The translations under genes and the position numbers were made by a program. Positions 19,301-28,087 of a DNA stretch of 64,000 nucleotides are shown piece by piece (within the stretch, counting starts at the first letter, position 1; each line of letters begins with the position of its first letter). Origin of the DNA: Bacteroidota bacterium (GTDB taxonomy: Bacteria; Bacteroidota; Bacteroidia; Chitinophagales; Chitinophagaceae); contig JAFEAJ010000015.1 of NCBI GenBank assembly GCA_018266455.1, forward strand, positions 1-64,000. The letters run 5' to 3'. Below the pieces are notes generated by a model that saw only the letters and a list, made by a program, of their open reading frames with translations, was not told the origin of the DNA and made no database searches.

Positions 19301-20055
19301 CTGCATTGATTTTCGATGAAGTGATTACCGGTTTCAGGATGCATCCTGGCGGAGCACAGGCTTTGTTTGGCATAAAAGCAGATATCGGCACCTATGGAAA
19401 AGTAGTTGGTGCGGGAATATCAATAGGCATCATTGCAGGAAAAAAACGTTTCATGGATGCACTTGATGGGGGTTATTGGCAATATGGAGATGCATCCACT
19501 CCTGAAGCGGGCGTAACTTATTTTGCAGGCACTTTCGTGCGCCATCCTTTAGCTCTTGCTGCAGCTAAAGCATCGCTGGAATACATGAAAGAACATGGCC
19601 CTGCCTTGCAGGAAGGTATAAATGCAAAAGCAAAAAGACTGGCTGATACAGTTAATATGATTTGCTCAAAAAACAACCTGCCTTTATTTGTAGCCCAATT
19701 TGGCTCATTATGGAAAATGAAATTCAAAGAAGATATTCCATATAGTGAATTGTTGTTTGTGCTTATGCGCGAAAAAGGCATTCATATCTTAGACGGATTT
19801 CCATGCTTTATGACGGAAGCTCACTCTGCTTCTGAAATTGATGCCATTATTGCCGCATTTGAAGAAAGTGTTAACGAAATGACTGAAGCTGGCTTTTTCC
19901 CTTTTGCAAAGCCAAATGCCAACATTGCCAATCAAACTTTGCCTTTTAACGAAGCTCCAATACCGGGTGCAAGACTTGGAAAAGATAAAGAAGGAAATCC
20001 TGCATGGTTTATATCTGACCCAGGGCGCCCCGGAAAATATGTTCAAATAAAATAA
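13369..20055 (+). CDS. hybrid NRPS/PKS megasynthase, A-PCP-KS-AT-ACP-aminotransferase
   Basis: This 2228-residue cytosolic assembly-line protein starts the biosynthetic operon. In order: an adenylation domain (about 10-510; YTSGSTG from residue 170, NEYGPTE, NGKIDKKSLP) and a PCP (GGNSI, Ser565), with no preceding condensation domain, so a loading module. Then a ketosynthase (about 620-1050; Cys792 in HSACSTS, His928 in EAHGTA, His967 in NMGHL), an acyltransferase (about 1140-1430; Ser1238 in GHSIGE, HAFH at 1334-1337 indicating malonyl-CoA), an ACP (Ser1568 in GFDSL), a Gln-rich linker (about 1610-1710) and a PLP-dependent class III aminotransferase (about 1740-2190; Lys2011 in TYGKVVG). No ketoreductase or dehydratase is present. 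The last domains match the beta-aminating module of mycosubtilin synthase MycA, where the aminotransferase converts a beta-ketoacyl-ACP to a beta-aminoacyl-ACP. The next gene begins 16 bases later with a C domain. Confidence 0.93.
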   Translation: MAGSVELKYDNAGASWDKTIVDLFAEQVNKTPGHIAVVFEGAKLSYKELDEQTNQLAHCLQEMGVKEEVLVPVCMNRSLEMIIGILGILKAGGAYVPIDPEYPEDRIRYILSDTGAKIILSDSPGKVLIASAGLAVKIIGPETGWNNMRMAPKTKPGTKPCAHHLAYVIYTSGSTGVPKGVMIEHNSLLHYLLNNKTKYVNSDHNKAGNYFSLSYTFDGSITGLFMPLIFGKSIVLREAGTVEIFGKDFLENAPYDFIKLTPAHLPLLQMAVKGKLENVTKRLVLGGEALHWSHIKYIVDEGSSVEIVNEYGPTEATVGCCVYSFDTGAVDRIDIIPIGKPLDNVDLYIVDANNQLVATGETGELCIGGPQLARGYLNNPGLTAEKFVPDPFSSVTGAKMYKTGDVVRLLPDGNIEYIRREDDQVKIRGYRIELGEIENVLLQCPGVAQGVVIARQDKSGEKNLVAYVVPEGEFDKISINRFLELKLPEFMVPRLVVPLKAMPLTINGKIDKKSLPDLDASEILKNEFIAARNKTETEVATIWKDLLQVKNVGVNDNFFELGGNSILAIKAVALLKELNYDLPIIKLYQYPTVNGVSAYLNNRIRNKTTNRKKKISSQGSGDVAVIGMAGRFPGANTIDELWQLLKDGKETISFFTKEELSPYIPIEIRNDSDYVAARGIIDDVEYFDAGFFKISPKIAKVMDPQHRIFLQLAWEAFENAGYIPESYDGTIGVFAGSGNNTYFFNNLQGHHDLITTIGLFNVQVLNEKDYIATRTAYELNLKGPAVSVHSACSTSLLAIAEAVESIRNCQCDVALAGGAAITSPVKSGHIYQPGAMLSRDGHCRSFDAGADGTVFSDGAGVVLLKRKEDAERDGDFIYAVIKGVGINNDGGGKGSFTAPSSEGQAGAISMALEDARILPSSISYVEAHGTATPLGDPIEIEGLNIAFGKQDKKQYCAIGSVKSNMGHLTAAAGVVGFIKTVLSVYYRQIPPSINYKKPNPNIDFANSPFFVNTELRDWEIKGKRRAGISSFGVGGTNVHVIVEEFEGKETETSSSRPVQFINWSAKTTTSREAYAKKLANSIQPEPNINLADLAYTLQTSRQNFNCRRFLIASDKKELIEKLNVPFISPNESNQLKENLDEVVFSFPGQGSQYVNMGIDLYQHEPVFKNAVDECAEILKTFLNEDIRNIIYPSVANTGAEEKINNTYYTQPAVFVIEYALAKLWISWGVRPSSFIGHSIGEYVAAHLAGVFSLEDGLKMIAIRGKMMSEMPRGSMLAVRSEFEKIESFLSGDLSLAVVNSPGSCVVAGPINSIEILSKKLAAKGISNKVLATSHAFHSIMMDPIVAPFEEIVRTVKLSLPRIPIVSTVTGNWMPDADATNPSYWAGHLRSTVRFADAVATLLKEEGRVILETGPKNVTSSLIRQQGKKNTVAISSLDPTDGQSEYYSVLKAVGQLWLNGLEIDWEGFYAGEKRKKMQLPAYAFEKTRLWLDPPSAAEHTLQNNNQVIVAMPEITSVQEIMNTNGVPQNNVMRKEQLIERIKDVLENASGIEMSDIAPDMNFIEMGFDSLLLTQVAMNLKKEFKLPITFRQLNEEYSTLDLLAGFLDANLPQEQVRQSGPVSVEQPMISVPNQQPMNNIPVQQFSQGNATAIGLISQQIQLLAQQIALLQGGGAHGNNMYAPQVQTMPQSAIAVPNSTVSKKPAEPEVTAEELVELKKPFGATAKIEKQLQQLSAKQQTFIDNLIKRYNAKTHASKEYTQKHRAYMADPRVVSGFRPATKELVYSIVIKKSKGIYLWDLDDNKYIDALNGFGSNFLGYQPDVIINAIKEQIEKGYEIGPQHELAGPVSKLICEFTGLERAALCNTGSEAVLGAMRIARTVTGRSIIVAFSGSYHGIVDEVIVRGTKKLKSFPAASGIMPEAVQNMLILEYGTDESLQIIKEKANEIAAVLVEPVQSRRPEFQPVEFLKKLRDITAQSGTALIFDEVITGFRMHPGGAQALFGIKADIGTYGKVVGAGISIGIIAGKKRFMDALDGGYWQYGDASTPEAGVTYFAGTFVRHPLALAAAKASLEYMKEHGPALQEGINAKAKRLADTVNMICSKNNLPLFVAQFGSLWKMKFKEDIPYSELLFVLMREKGIHILDGFPCFMTEAHSASEIDAIIAAFEESVNEMTEAGFFPFAKPNANIANQTLPFNEAPIPGARLGKDKEGNPAWFISDPGRPGKYVQIK

Positions 20056-20071
20056 AACTGACCTATCAAAA

Positions 20072-23000
20072 ATGAATAAGGATTTTACAAATGAGTTGCT
20101 TCCTGTAGATTTCGATCCTTTTGCGGGGCCTGAGATCCTTCATGTTGTTCCGACGATCGAGTCTCAGTTAGAAATTTGGGCTTCCTGCCTTATCGGGGGG
20201 AAGGAGGCCAGCCTGGCTTTTAATGAATCTGTTTCATTGCTGTTTAAAGGAAACTTTAACCGGGGGGCGATGGAGCAATCTCTCCAGGATTTGATAAAAA
20301 GGCATGAAGCGCTAAGAACTTCTTTTAGTACAGATGGAAAACAACTATGCGTTTATAAAGATTTGGCATTGCCTGTTTTTTATAAAGACCTTTCTGGTGA
20401 TGGCAAGGAAAAGCAACAGGAATATATAACCGAATATGTTAAAAGCGATGCCAATGAATCTTTTGATTTATTGAACGGGCCTCTTTTCCGCATAGCTCTT
20501 TTCAAACTTGCTGATCAGGAACACCATCTAACCCTGTCTGCACACCATATTGTTTGTGATGGCTGGTCGTTTGGTATTATGATGGAAGATTTAGGCAAAC
20601 TGTATTCTGCTTACGTTAAAGGATCAGTGCCTGATTTGCCTCATGCCCCGCAGTTTGGTGATTATGTAGAAGAGCAGCTGAATTTTGAAAAAAGTGACGA
20701 ATATAAAAAAACTGAAAAATATTGGTTAGGCCAGTATCTTCATAATGTTCCTTTCCTAGACATACCCACGGATTATCCGAGACCTGAAAACCGCACTTAT
20801 AAAAGCCGCAGAGACGATTATCAGCTTAATTATGATCTTGTAACTGCATTAAAAAAAATCGGGGCAAAAGCCGGATGCAGTCTTATTACAAGTGTTATCG
20901 CAGCTTACGAAGTTTACCTTTACAGGCTGACAGGCCAGCAGGATATAGTACTGGCCGTTCCTACTGCCGGCCAGTCAGTAACGGATAATTACGGGCTGGT
21001 AGGCCACTGTGTAAATCTTCTGCCTTTACGGAGCAACCCTGACGGTAATCTTTCATTCATTGAATACCTTAAAATACGAAAGCCGAAAATTCTTAACGAT
21101 TACGATCATCAACGACTTACATTAGGCCGTTTATTACAGAAGTTAAATATAGCAAGGGACCCCTCCCGAATCCCTCTTGTTCCATTGGCTTTCAATATTG
21201 ACATGGGTATGGATCAGGGGGTGTCTTTCGAGGGGCTGTCGTATAAACTGATCAGTAACCCAAGGGCGTATGAAAATTTCGAAATTTTTGTCAATGTCAC
21301 TGGCTCAGAACAATCATTTGTTCTGGAATGGTCGTATAATACTCAATTATTCAAACCTGGCACCATCAAAAAAATGATGGGTGATTTTGAATTTTTATTA
21401 GAGTCTGTTGTTAAAGATCCGGGTCAAAAAATTGGGTCTATACCTATTTTATCGAATGCAGATGAACAAAAAAAATTTGCAGATTTTAATGATACCTTAA
21501 CCGCTTATGCTTCGCAAAAAACAATAGTGGATATTTTTCAGGAACAAGCTGCAAAAACCCCAGGCCAGGTTGCGCTCAGGCTTGCAAATGAAATGATGAC
21601 CTATGCTGATTTGAATAATCAATCTAACCGGCTTGCTCATTGTCTTATTGAAAAAGGGGTAAAAAATTCTGATAATATCGGCCTGGTAGCATCCCGGGGT
21701 TTTGATATGATCGTGGCTATGTATGGGATTATGAAAACAGGGGCAGCCTATGTGCCAATCGAGCCTGATTATCCTTTAGACAGGCAACAGTATATCCTTA
21801 AGCAATCTGATGTTAAGTTTTTAGTTACAGACGAAGATTATGAAATCAGGAATGCTGTTTCTGCTGAATGCTACCTGAACATACGATCAGTTAATTTGAA
21901 TAGTTACAGTGATAATCCTGTTGCTGTAAAAATTGACAGCACACAACTGGCTTATACTATTTACACTTCAGGTTCTACAGGCAGGCCAAAAGGAGTAATG
22001 ATTGAGCACCATTCGGTAGTTAATCTTATTGAATGGGTAAATAAAACATTTGATATTAGCAGGGAAGACCGGTTGTTGTTTATTACATCCATGTGTTTCG
22101 ATCTTGCGGTGTATGATGTTTTTGGAATGCTTGCTGCAGGGGGCACAGTTGTGATTGCCCAAAAAGACGAAGCGCAAGATGTGAGAAAGCTTCAACAAAT
22201 GCTGCAGGAATATAAAATTACTTTCTGGGATTCTGTTCCTACCACACTTGATTATCTGGTAAAAGAAATGGAGATCAGCAAGCGCCCTTATCTGCAGGAA
22301 CCCCTGAGAACAGTTTTTCTTAGTGGGGACTGGATACCGGTGGGCCTTCCCGAGAGGCTAAAAAAATATTTTCCCAATGCCCGGTTTGTTAGTTTAGGCG
22401 GCGCCACTGAAGGCACAATATGGTCAAATTATTTTATTGTTGATGAAGTGAAAAGCCAATGGAAAAGTATTCCATACGGAAGGCCGCTTCAAAATAATTT
22501 CTTCTATATACTTAATGAGCAATTGCAACCCGCACCCGTTGGTGTAATCGGTGAACTCTATATTGGGGGAGTCGGCGTGGCAAGAGGATATGCCAATGAC
22601 CCTGAGAAAACAAGTTATGCTTTCGTAAAAGATCCTTTTAATGATAAAGCAGGTGGCAGAATGTACCGGACTGGAGACCTTGGCAGAATGATGCCTGATA
22701 TGTACATGGAATTTATTGGCCGTAAAGATTCGCAGGTAAAAATCAGGGGCTTTCGTGTTGAACTTGGCGAAATAGAGAGCGTACTGTTGCAGTATGCAGG
22801 AATAAAACATTGTGTGGTTGTTGCTAAAGAAAATAAAAAAGGCACTAAAAGATTGATAGCATATGTTGTTGTGAATGGAACATTTGATAAAAAAGAGGCA
22901 ACAACTTATTTGAAATCTAAGTTGACCGATTATATGGTGCCAGAACTGTTTATTCAGATAGACAGCATTCCCTTGTCTGATAACGGAAAGGTAGACCGTA

Positions 23001-26000
23001 AAAGGCTTCCTGATCCTGATGAAATACAGGATGATCAGAAAAAGGAATTGGTGCTGCCGGAAACCCAGATTGAAAAACTGGTCGCCGGCATATTTGCAGA
23101 ATTATTAGGGCTGGAAAAAGTAGGCGTAACTGATGATTTCTTTGAACTAGGCGGCCATTCATTAATTGCAGCCCAGGTAATGAGCCGCATTGAGAAAGAG
23201 ACAGGCAAAAAACTTCCGCTCACTACGCTGTTCAAATATTCAACTGTAAAACAACTCTCATCACTACTCGACGAAGAAGGCTCAAAAAAAAAGCCTGATG
23301 GCGCCGATAATGAAGCCGGTTTAGTTGATGATATAGCTCCACAAATAAAAATAATACCTGCTATTGAGCCACAGGTAGAGATTTGGGTTGCCTGTGTGTT
23401 AGGCGGTGAAGATGCCAACAGGGCCTACAATATATCGCTTTCCGAAAAATTATATGGGCTACTTGACAAACCTGCAATGGAAAGGGCAATGCAGGAGGTT
23501 ATTAACCGTCATGATGCATTGCGAACTACTTTTAGCGAAGATGGAAAAAGCATGCAGATTTTTAGCAAATGGAAGCTAAACCTTCGTTTTGAAGATATAT
23601 CCTCATTAAGCCCGGATGAGCAACACAATTACTTGGAAAGTTTCATCAAAGAAACTTCATCTACGACCTTTGACCTGCTAAAAGGGCCCTTGCATAGATT
23701 TGCTTTGTTCTGCTTAGGAACAGATCAGCATTACCTAACATTCACTGCTCATCATATCATTTGTGATGGATGGTCTCTTGGGTTAATTATGCAGGAATTG
23801 GGCAAATTATATTCTGCTTACACAAAAGGAGAAAACCCTGGATTATCGGATGCTCCTGAGTTCAGTGAATTTGCCAGGCAACAAATTGCGTTTTACCACA
23901 CTGAAGAATACAAAAGAAACCTGCTGTATTGGACAGGCCAGTTCAAGGACAATGTGCCGGTATTAAATATGCCGACAGATTTTCCGCGCCCGGCAAGTCG
24001 AACCTATAAGGGCCATCGGGGAGATTTTGAGCTTGGCAAAAATCTTATGACGGATTTAACCAAATTGGGCTCAAGTGCAGGTTGCAGCCTTCCAATAACA
24101 CTTCGCGCAGCATTTGAAATATTTTTATATCGATTAACAGGGCAAGGAGATATTGTTCTCGGCCTCCCGGCTGCAGGCCAGTTAACGAATGCGAATTATG
24201 GGCTTGTGGGCCACTGCGTGAATTTGTTGCCGGTAAGAAGCAAGCTTGTGAATGGATCTACTTTTCTTGATTACCTCAAATCCAGGAAAACTGCAATACT
24301 GGACGCTTATGACCATTCGCAGCTTACGTTCGGCGCTTTGCTGAAGCAGCTTAATATTGCAAGAGATAATTCACGCATTCCTCTTGTGCCGGTTTCATTT
24401 AATATAGAAACAGGCGCAGATGATGGGGTGGCCTTTTATGGCATTAAGCACGAAATGATTTTTAATCCCAGGGAATATGAAACTTTTGATATTTCAATTA
24501 CCAATGGTGGTACAGAAGATCTGCCAATGTTGCTCTGGTCTTATAACACGCATTTGTTCAAGTTGGAATCCATCCAAAAAATGATGGATGATTTTAAAGC
24601 ATTGCTTGCTGTGATTATACAGGAGCCTGACATCAGGTTGAACGATATTCCGGTTCTGGCAAAACCAAAAATTGTAATTGAGCCATTAGCGTTTACGTAT
24701 CCTGCAGACCGGTCAATTGTTGATGTGTTTGCTGAACAGGTTGCTAAAACGCCTAAAAAAACAGCAATTGTTTTTGAGGATACCAGGCTTAGTTACCAGG
24801 AATTAGATGATAAGACTAATCAGTTGGCTCATTACCTCGTTGCCAAAGGAGTTCAAAAAGAAAGCCCGGTTCCCATCTGTGTTGGTCGTTCTGCGGAAAC
24901 CATCATTGGCATACTCGGTATCCTGAAAGCCGGAGGAGCTTATGTGCCGATTGACCCGGAATACCCGGCTGACAGGATCAGCTATATGTTGAAAGATATT
25001 AATGCCAATATTGTTGTTACCAACACTTTGTTTCAAAGCAAACTTCTTGCATATAGTAAGGCTACCCTTATTTTGATGGATAGCGACTGGAGTATTATTA
25101 ACAAAGAACCCAATTCAACACTAAGTAATACCATTGCGCCAGGCCAGCTTGCTTACATAATCTATACCTCAGGGTCAACAGGCAGGCCGAAGGGGGTAAT
25201 GATTGAACACAAAAATGTGGTTAGCCTTGTTAAAGGAATTGATTATGTAAAGCTATCTGAACAGAACGTCCTGTTATCAACAGGCTCTCCTTCTTTTGAT
25301 GCCACCACATTTGAATTTTGGGGAATGTTGCTCAATGGCGGCGAACTGGTTTTATGCAATGAGGAGACTTTATTTGATACGAGGGCCTTGAAAGAAGTAA
25401 TCGGGAAAAATAAAGTAAATATAATGTGGGTTACTTCAGGTTTATTAAACCAATGGATTGACCTGGACATAATGGTATTTGAAAGATTGCAGACAGTGTT
25501 GGCAGGCGGTGAAAAATTATCTGAGAAACATATTGAAAAATTAAAAAAGAAATTTCCTGCTATCGATATTATCAATGGGTACGGCCCAACAGAAAATACG
25601 ACTTTTTCTTTAACTTATTATATTAGCTCAACTGAAATACCATACCCTATTCCAATCGGCAAGGCGTTGAATAGCAGGTCTGCTTACATATTGAACAGCC
25701 AAATGCAGATGTGCGCCATAGGTGAAGAAGGGGAACTGTATGTTGGCGGAGCGGGAATCGGCAGAGGATATTTGAATTTGCCGGAACTTACAAGAGAGAA
25801 ATTCATGCCTGATTTGTTTAATGTGAGCCCCGGGGCAATGATGTATCGAACAGGAGACATGGCTAAATGGCTTGCTGATGGGAATGTGGAATTTTTAGGG
25901 CGGATAGATGACCAGGTCAAAATCCGTGGGTTCAGAATAGAGCTGGGAGAAATCGAATCAGTGTTAAAAAAATGTTCAGGAGTAAAAGACGCAGTTGTTG

Positions 26001-27343
26001 TTGCTAAAGAAGGTGGTGACGGAATCAGAAGATTGATGGCCTATGTGGTTGCAGAAAATCTTTTCGATAAGGAAAATATCATGTCTTATCTGCAACAGCA
26101 CCTTCCCGATTACATGATTCCTAAATTGTTGATAGAGCTGAATAAAATCCCGTTAACAGCGAATGGAAAAGCTGATAAAAAAGCTTTGCCCGACCCGGGG
26201 CTTTTGCCTGAATTTGGAAAGAGAAGATATCAAGCTCCCAGAACTGAAACGGAAAAAATTGTAGCTGAAATTTTTTCTGGCGCTTTAGGGCTTGCTGAAA
26301 TAAGCATTGATGATGATTTTTTTGAACTGGGCGGCCATTCCCTTATCGCCATCCAGGTAATGAAACGGCTTGAAGAGAAAACAGGAGTGTTGATCCCGAT
26401 AACCTCTTTATTCGAAGCCCCAACAATCAGGAAACTGAGCTTATTGCTGCTCCCTGACAAAAAATTTGTATCGTGGAAAACCTTGGTGCCTATAAAGCCT
26501 GAAGGGACCAAACCGCCATTGTATATTGTGCATGGATCAGGGTTAACGGTCATGATCTTTAATTCGCTTGCCACGGGGCTAAGCCCGGACCAGCCTGTTT
26601 ATGGATTGCAGGCGCAAGGGCTGAATGGCGAGGAACTTCTCGATACAATCGAAGAAATCGCTGCTTTTTATGTTTCTGAAATATTGAACCAAAACCCGAA
26701 CGGCCCTTACAGCCTGGGCGGCTATTCTTTTGGTGGAAAAGTGGTATTTGAAATGGCTAAACAACTAAAAGCAGTTGGAAAAGAAGTAAAGCTCCTGGCC
26801 ATATTCGATACCAATGTGGCTGCTGATGACCATTTTTTAACTACATCCGAGCGTTGGAAGAAAAAACTTATCAGGCAATTCCCCAAAGCCTTGTTTATTA
26901 TCAAATCGTTTGCAAAAGACCCTGCTGGTATCATCAAATACCAGTTTAATTTCTTTTTGGCCAGGTTAAGGGGCATTTTTGAAAAAGCTGGCTGGCTTCA
27001 GCCGCTTCCAACTGAAGAAGAACAACTTTCAGTACATGCTAAGCGCATCAACGAAATTCAGTACAAGGCTTTTTTAAATTACAGGTTAACGCCGTATGAT
27101 GGAACGGTCGATTTGTTCAGGACCACGCAACGGCTCTATTACCTCGACGATCCCGAGTACCTTGGCTGGAAACAATATGCACTGAAAGGGGTAAACGTCC
27201 ATGATATTCCTGGCGATCATAAAACATTTTTGTCAGGCACCAATTATGTTGAGCTGGCAAAAATCCTTCAACAATGCCTGGATGACCGCAATAATGCAAG
27301 CGAGAAAATGCCAACAAGAAATACTATTTTAAAAGCGGTATAA
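20072..27343 (+). CDS. nonribosomal peptide synthetase, C-A-PCP-C-A-PCP-TE
   Basis: A 2423-residue cytosolic NRPS that completes the assembly line. Condensation domain 1 (about 25-460) has an intact HHIVCDG (His158-Gly164). Adenylation domain 1 (about 480-970) has the GGATEG variant in place of YGPTE, typical of Cys/Gly-type domains. PCP1 carries Ser1030 (GGHSL). C2 has HHIICDG (His1227-Gly1233). Adenylation domain 2 (about 1555-2050) has a canonical GYGPTE. PCP2 carries Ser2090. A type I thioesterase (about 2140-2420) has Ser2219 in GYSFGG, Asp2246 and His2383 (GDHKTF). Both condensation domains are ordinary amide-forming types, not heterocyclising (no DxxxxD). There is no epimerase or methyltransferase. 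The starting C domain would accept the beta-amino acyl chain from the upstream protein; the TE releases the product by hydrolysis or cyclisation. Confidence 0.95.
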   Translation: MNKDFTNELLPVDFDPFAGPEILHVVPTIESQLEIWASCLIGGKEASLAFNESVSLLFKGNFNRGAMEQSLQDLIKRHEALRTSFSTDGKQLCVYKDLALPVFYKDLSGDGKEKQQEYITEYVKSDANESFDLLNGPLFRIALFKLADQEHHLTLSAHHIVCDGWSFGIMMEDLGKLYSAYVKGSVPDLPHAPQFGDYVEEQLNFEKSDEYKKTEKYWLGQYLHNVPFLDIPTDYPRPENRTYKSRRDDYQLNYDLVTALKKIGAKAGCSLITSVIAAYEVYLYRLTGQQDIVLAVPTAGQSVTDNYGLVGHCVNLLPLRSNPDGNLSFIEYLKIRKPKILNDYDHQRLTLGRLLQKLNIARDPSRIPLVPLAFNIDMGMDQGVSFEGLSYKLISNPRAYENFEIFVNVTGSEQSFVLEWSYNTQLFKPGTIKKMMGDFEFLLESVVKDPGQKIGSIPILSNADEQKKFADFNDTLTAYASQKTIVDIFQEQAAKTPGQVALRLANEMMTYADLNNQSNRLAHCLIEKGVKNSDNIGLVASRGFDMIVAMYGIMKTGAAYVPIEPDYPLDRQQYILKQSDVKFLVTDEDYEIRNAVSAECYLNIRSVNLNSYSDNPVAVKIDSTQLAYTIYTSGSTGRPKGVMIEHHSVVNLIEWVNKTFDISREDRLLFITSMCFDLAVYDVFGMLAAGGTVVIAQKDEAQDVRKLQQMLQEYKITFWDSVPTTLDYLVKEMEISKRPYLQEPLRTVFLSGDWIPVGLPERLKKYFPNARFVSLGGATEGTIWSNYFIVDEVKSQWKSIPYGRPLQNNFFYILNEQLQPAPVGVIGELYIGGVGVARGYANDPEKTSYAFVKDPFNDKAGGRMYRTGDLGRMMPDMYMEFIGRKDSQVKIRGFRVELGEIESVLLQYAGIKHCVVVAKENKKGTKRLIAYVVVNGTFDKKEATTYLKSKLTDYMVPELFIQIDSIPLSDNGKVDRKRLPDPDEIQDDQKKELVLPETQIEKLVAGIFAELLGLEKVGVTDDFFELGGHSLIAAQVMSRIEKETGKKLPLTTLFKYSTVKQLSSLLDEEGSKKKPDGADNEAGLVDDIAPQIKIIPAIEPQVEIWVACVLGGEDANRAYNISLSEKLYGLLDKPAMERAMQEVINRHDALRTTFSEDGKSMQIFSKWKLNLRFEDISSLSPDEQHNYLESFIKETSSTTFDLLKGPLHRFALFCLGTDQHYLTFTAHHIICDGWSLGLIMQELGKLYSAYTKGENPGLSDAPEFSEFARQQIAFYHTEEYKRNLLYWTGQFKDNVPVLNMPTDFPRPASRTYKGHRGDFELGKNLMTDLTKLGSSAGCSLPITLRAAFEIFLYRLTGQGDIVLGLPAAGQLTNANYGLVGHCVNLLPVRSKLVNGSTFLDYLKSRKTAILDAYDHSQLTFGALLKQLNIARDNSRIPLVPVSFNIETGADDGVAFYGIKHEMIFNPREYETFDISITNGGTEDLPMLLWSYNTHLFKLESIQKMMDDFKALLAVIIQEPDIRLNDIPVLAKPKIVIEPLAFTYPADRSIVDVFAEQVAKTPKKTAIVFEDTRLSYQELDDKTNQLAHYLVAKGVQKESPVPICVGRSAETIIGILGILKAGGAYVPIDPEYPADRISYMLKDINANIVVTNTLFQSKLLAYSKATLILMDSDWSIINKEPNSTLSNTIAPGQLAYIIYTSGSTGRPKGVMIEHKNVVSLVKGIDYVKLSEQNVLLSTGSPSFDATTFEFWGMLLNGGELVLCNEETLFDTRALKEVIGKNKVNIMWVTSGLLNQWIDLDIMVFERLQTVLAGGEKLSEKHIEKLKKKFPAIDIINGYGPTENTTFSLTYYISSTEIPYPIPIGKALNSRSAYILNSQMQMCAIGEEGELYVGGAGIGRGYLNLPELTREKFMPDLFNVSPGAMMYRTGDMAKWLADGNVEFLGRIDDQVKIRGFRIELGEIESVLKKCSGVKDAVVVAKEGGDGIRRLMAYVVAENLFDKENIMSYLQQHLPDYMIPKLLIELNKIPLTANGKADKKALPDPGLLPEFGKRRYQAPRTETEKIVAEIFSGALGLAEISIDDDFFELGGHSLIAIQVMKRLEEKTGVLIPITSLFEAPTIRKLSLLLLPDKKFVSWKTLVPIKPEGTKPPLYIVHGSGLTVMIFNSLATGLSPDQPVYGLQAQGLNGEELLDTIEEIAAFYVSEILNQNPNGPYSLGGYSFGGKVVFEMAKQLKAVGKEVKLLAIFDTNVAADDHFLTTSERWKKKLIRQFPKALFIIKSFAKDPAGIIKYQFNFFLARLRGIFEKAGWLQPLPTEEEQLSVHAKRINEIQYKAFLNYRLTPYDGTVDLFRTTQRLYYLDDPEYLGWKQYALKGVNVHDIPGDHKTFLSGTNYVELAKILQQCLDDRNNASEKMPTRNTILKAV

Positions 27344-27346
27344 TAT

Positions 27347-28087
27347 ATGCCTACCGTTCATTGCAGGGTGGTAAACGAAGTGGAGTGGCGTAATAATGGG
27401 CAAATGGCATGCTGTTATGAAACAGGTCTTGGCGCCGACATCTGGCGCATCAGTGTTTCTGCGCATGTTGATTTAATTGCCCGGCATAGCAATTTGCTGT
27501 CTTCTGATGAACATAAAAAAGCTGCCCGTTATTTTCAACCCCGTGACAGGCTGACGTACACAATAAGCCGTATAGCCCTTCGCTTACTGCTTTCAGGATA
27601 TGCTAAGTATCCTGCAGCAGGGTTAGAGTTTTCAGAAGGCCAAAACAAAAAGCCCTTTTTGCGCAACAGCAACGCCTGCAATCTTTATTATAATATATCT
27701 CATTCCGGCGGTTTGGTTTTGATCGCTGTTTCAGGATCTGATGTTGGCGTTGATGTTGAAAAAATGAGCCCCGACTTTTCATTTAATGAAGTACTGGAAA
27801 AGAATTTCAGCATGCAGGAGATTGATTTTATCGAGAAAAGCGCATCTCCCTATAAGAATTTTTATTTGCTGTGGACGCGCAAAGAAGCCTTGTTAAAAGC
27901 AACATCGAAAGGAATTGGCGATGCCCTGAAATCGGTCCCATGCCTGGATGGCTTTCATCAGCCTGAAGGTAAAATAATTGGCTCCGATAAAAACTGGGAA
28001 GTAAATAGTTTTACAATTGACGGCTCATATTTTGGCTGTGTTGTATGTCAACCCGAATGTGGGCATTTAAATTTTTTTAATTTCTGA
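27347..28087 (+). CDS. 4'-phosphopantetheinyl transferase, Sfp/AcpT type
   Basis: A 246-residue cytosolic enzyme that transfers phosphopantetheine from CoA to the serine of carrier domains, converting apo to holo PCP/ACP. It carries the family's two signature motifs: GVDVE (magnesium ligands Asp136 and Glu138) and WTRKEALLKA (Trp176 to Ala185, with Glu180 and Lys184). The length of about 240 residues is that of the Sfp subgroup used by NRPS and PKS. It starts 3 bases after the NRPS stop codon, so it is surely translated from the same operon and very probably activates Ser565, Ser1568, Ser1030 and Ser2090 of the two synthases. An internal ATG at 27404 is a less likely start. Confidence 0.92.
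   Translation: MPTVHCRVVNEVEWRNNGQMACCYETGLGADIWRISVSAHVDLIARHSNLLSSDEHKKAARYFQPRDRLTYTISRIALRLLLSGYAKYPAAGLEFSEGQNKKPFLRNSNACNLYYNISHSGGLVLIAVSGSDVGVDVEKMSPDFSFNEVLEKNFSMQEIDFIEKSASPYKNFYLLWTRKEALLKATSKGIGDALKSVPCLDGFHQPEGKIIGSDKNWEVNSFTIDGSYFGCVVCQPECGHLNFFNF

Noticed and set aside
20072..21400. Heterocyclisation (Cy) domain before the Cys-like adenylation domain
   Set aside because: The active-site motif is HHIVCDG, the ordinary condensation type; no DxxxxD motif.
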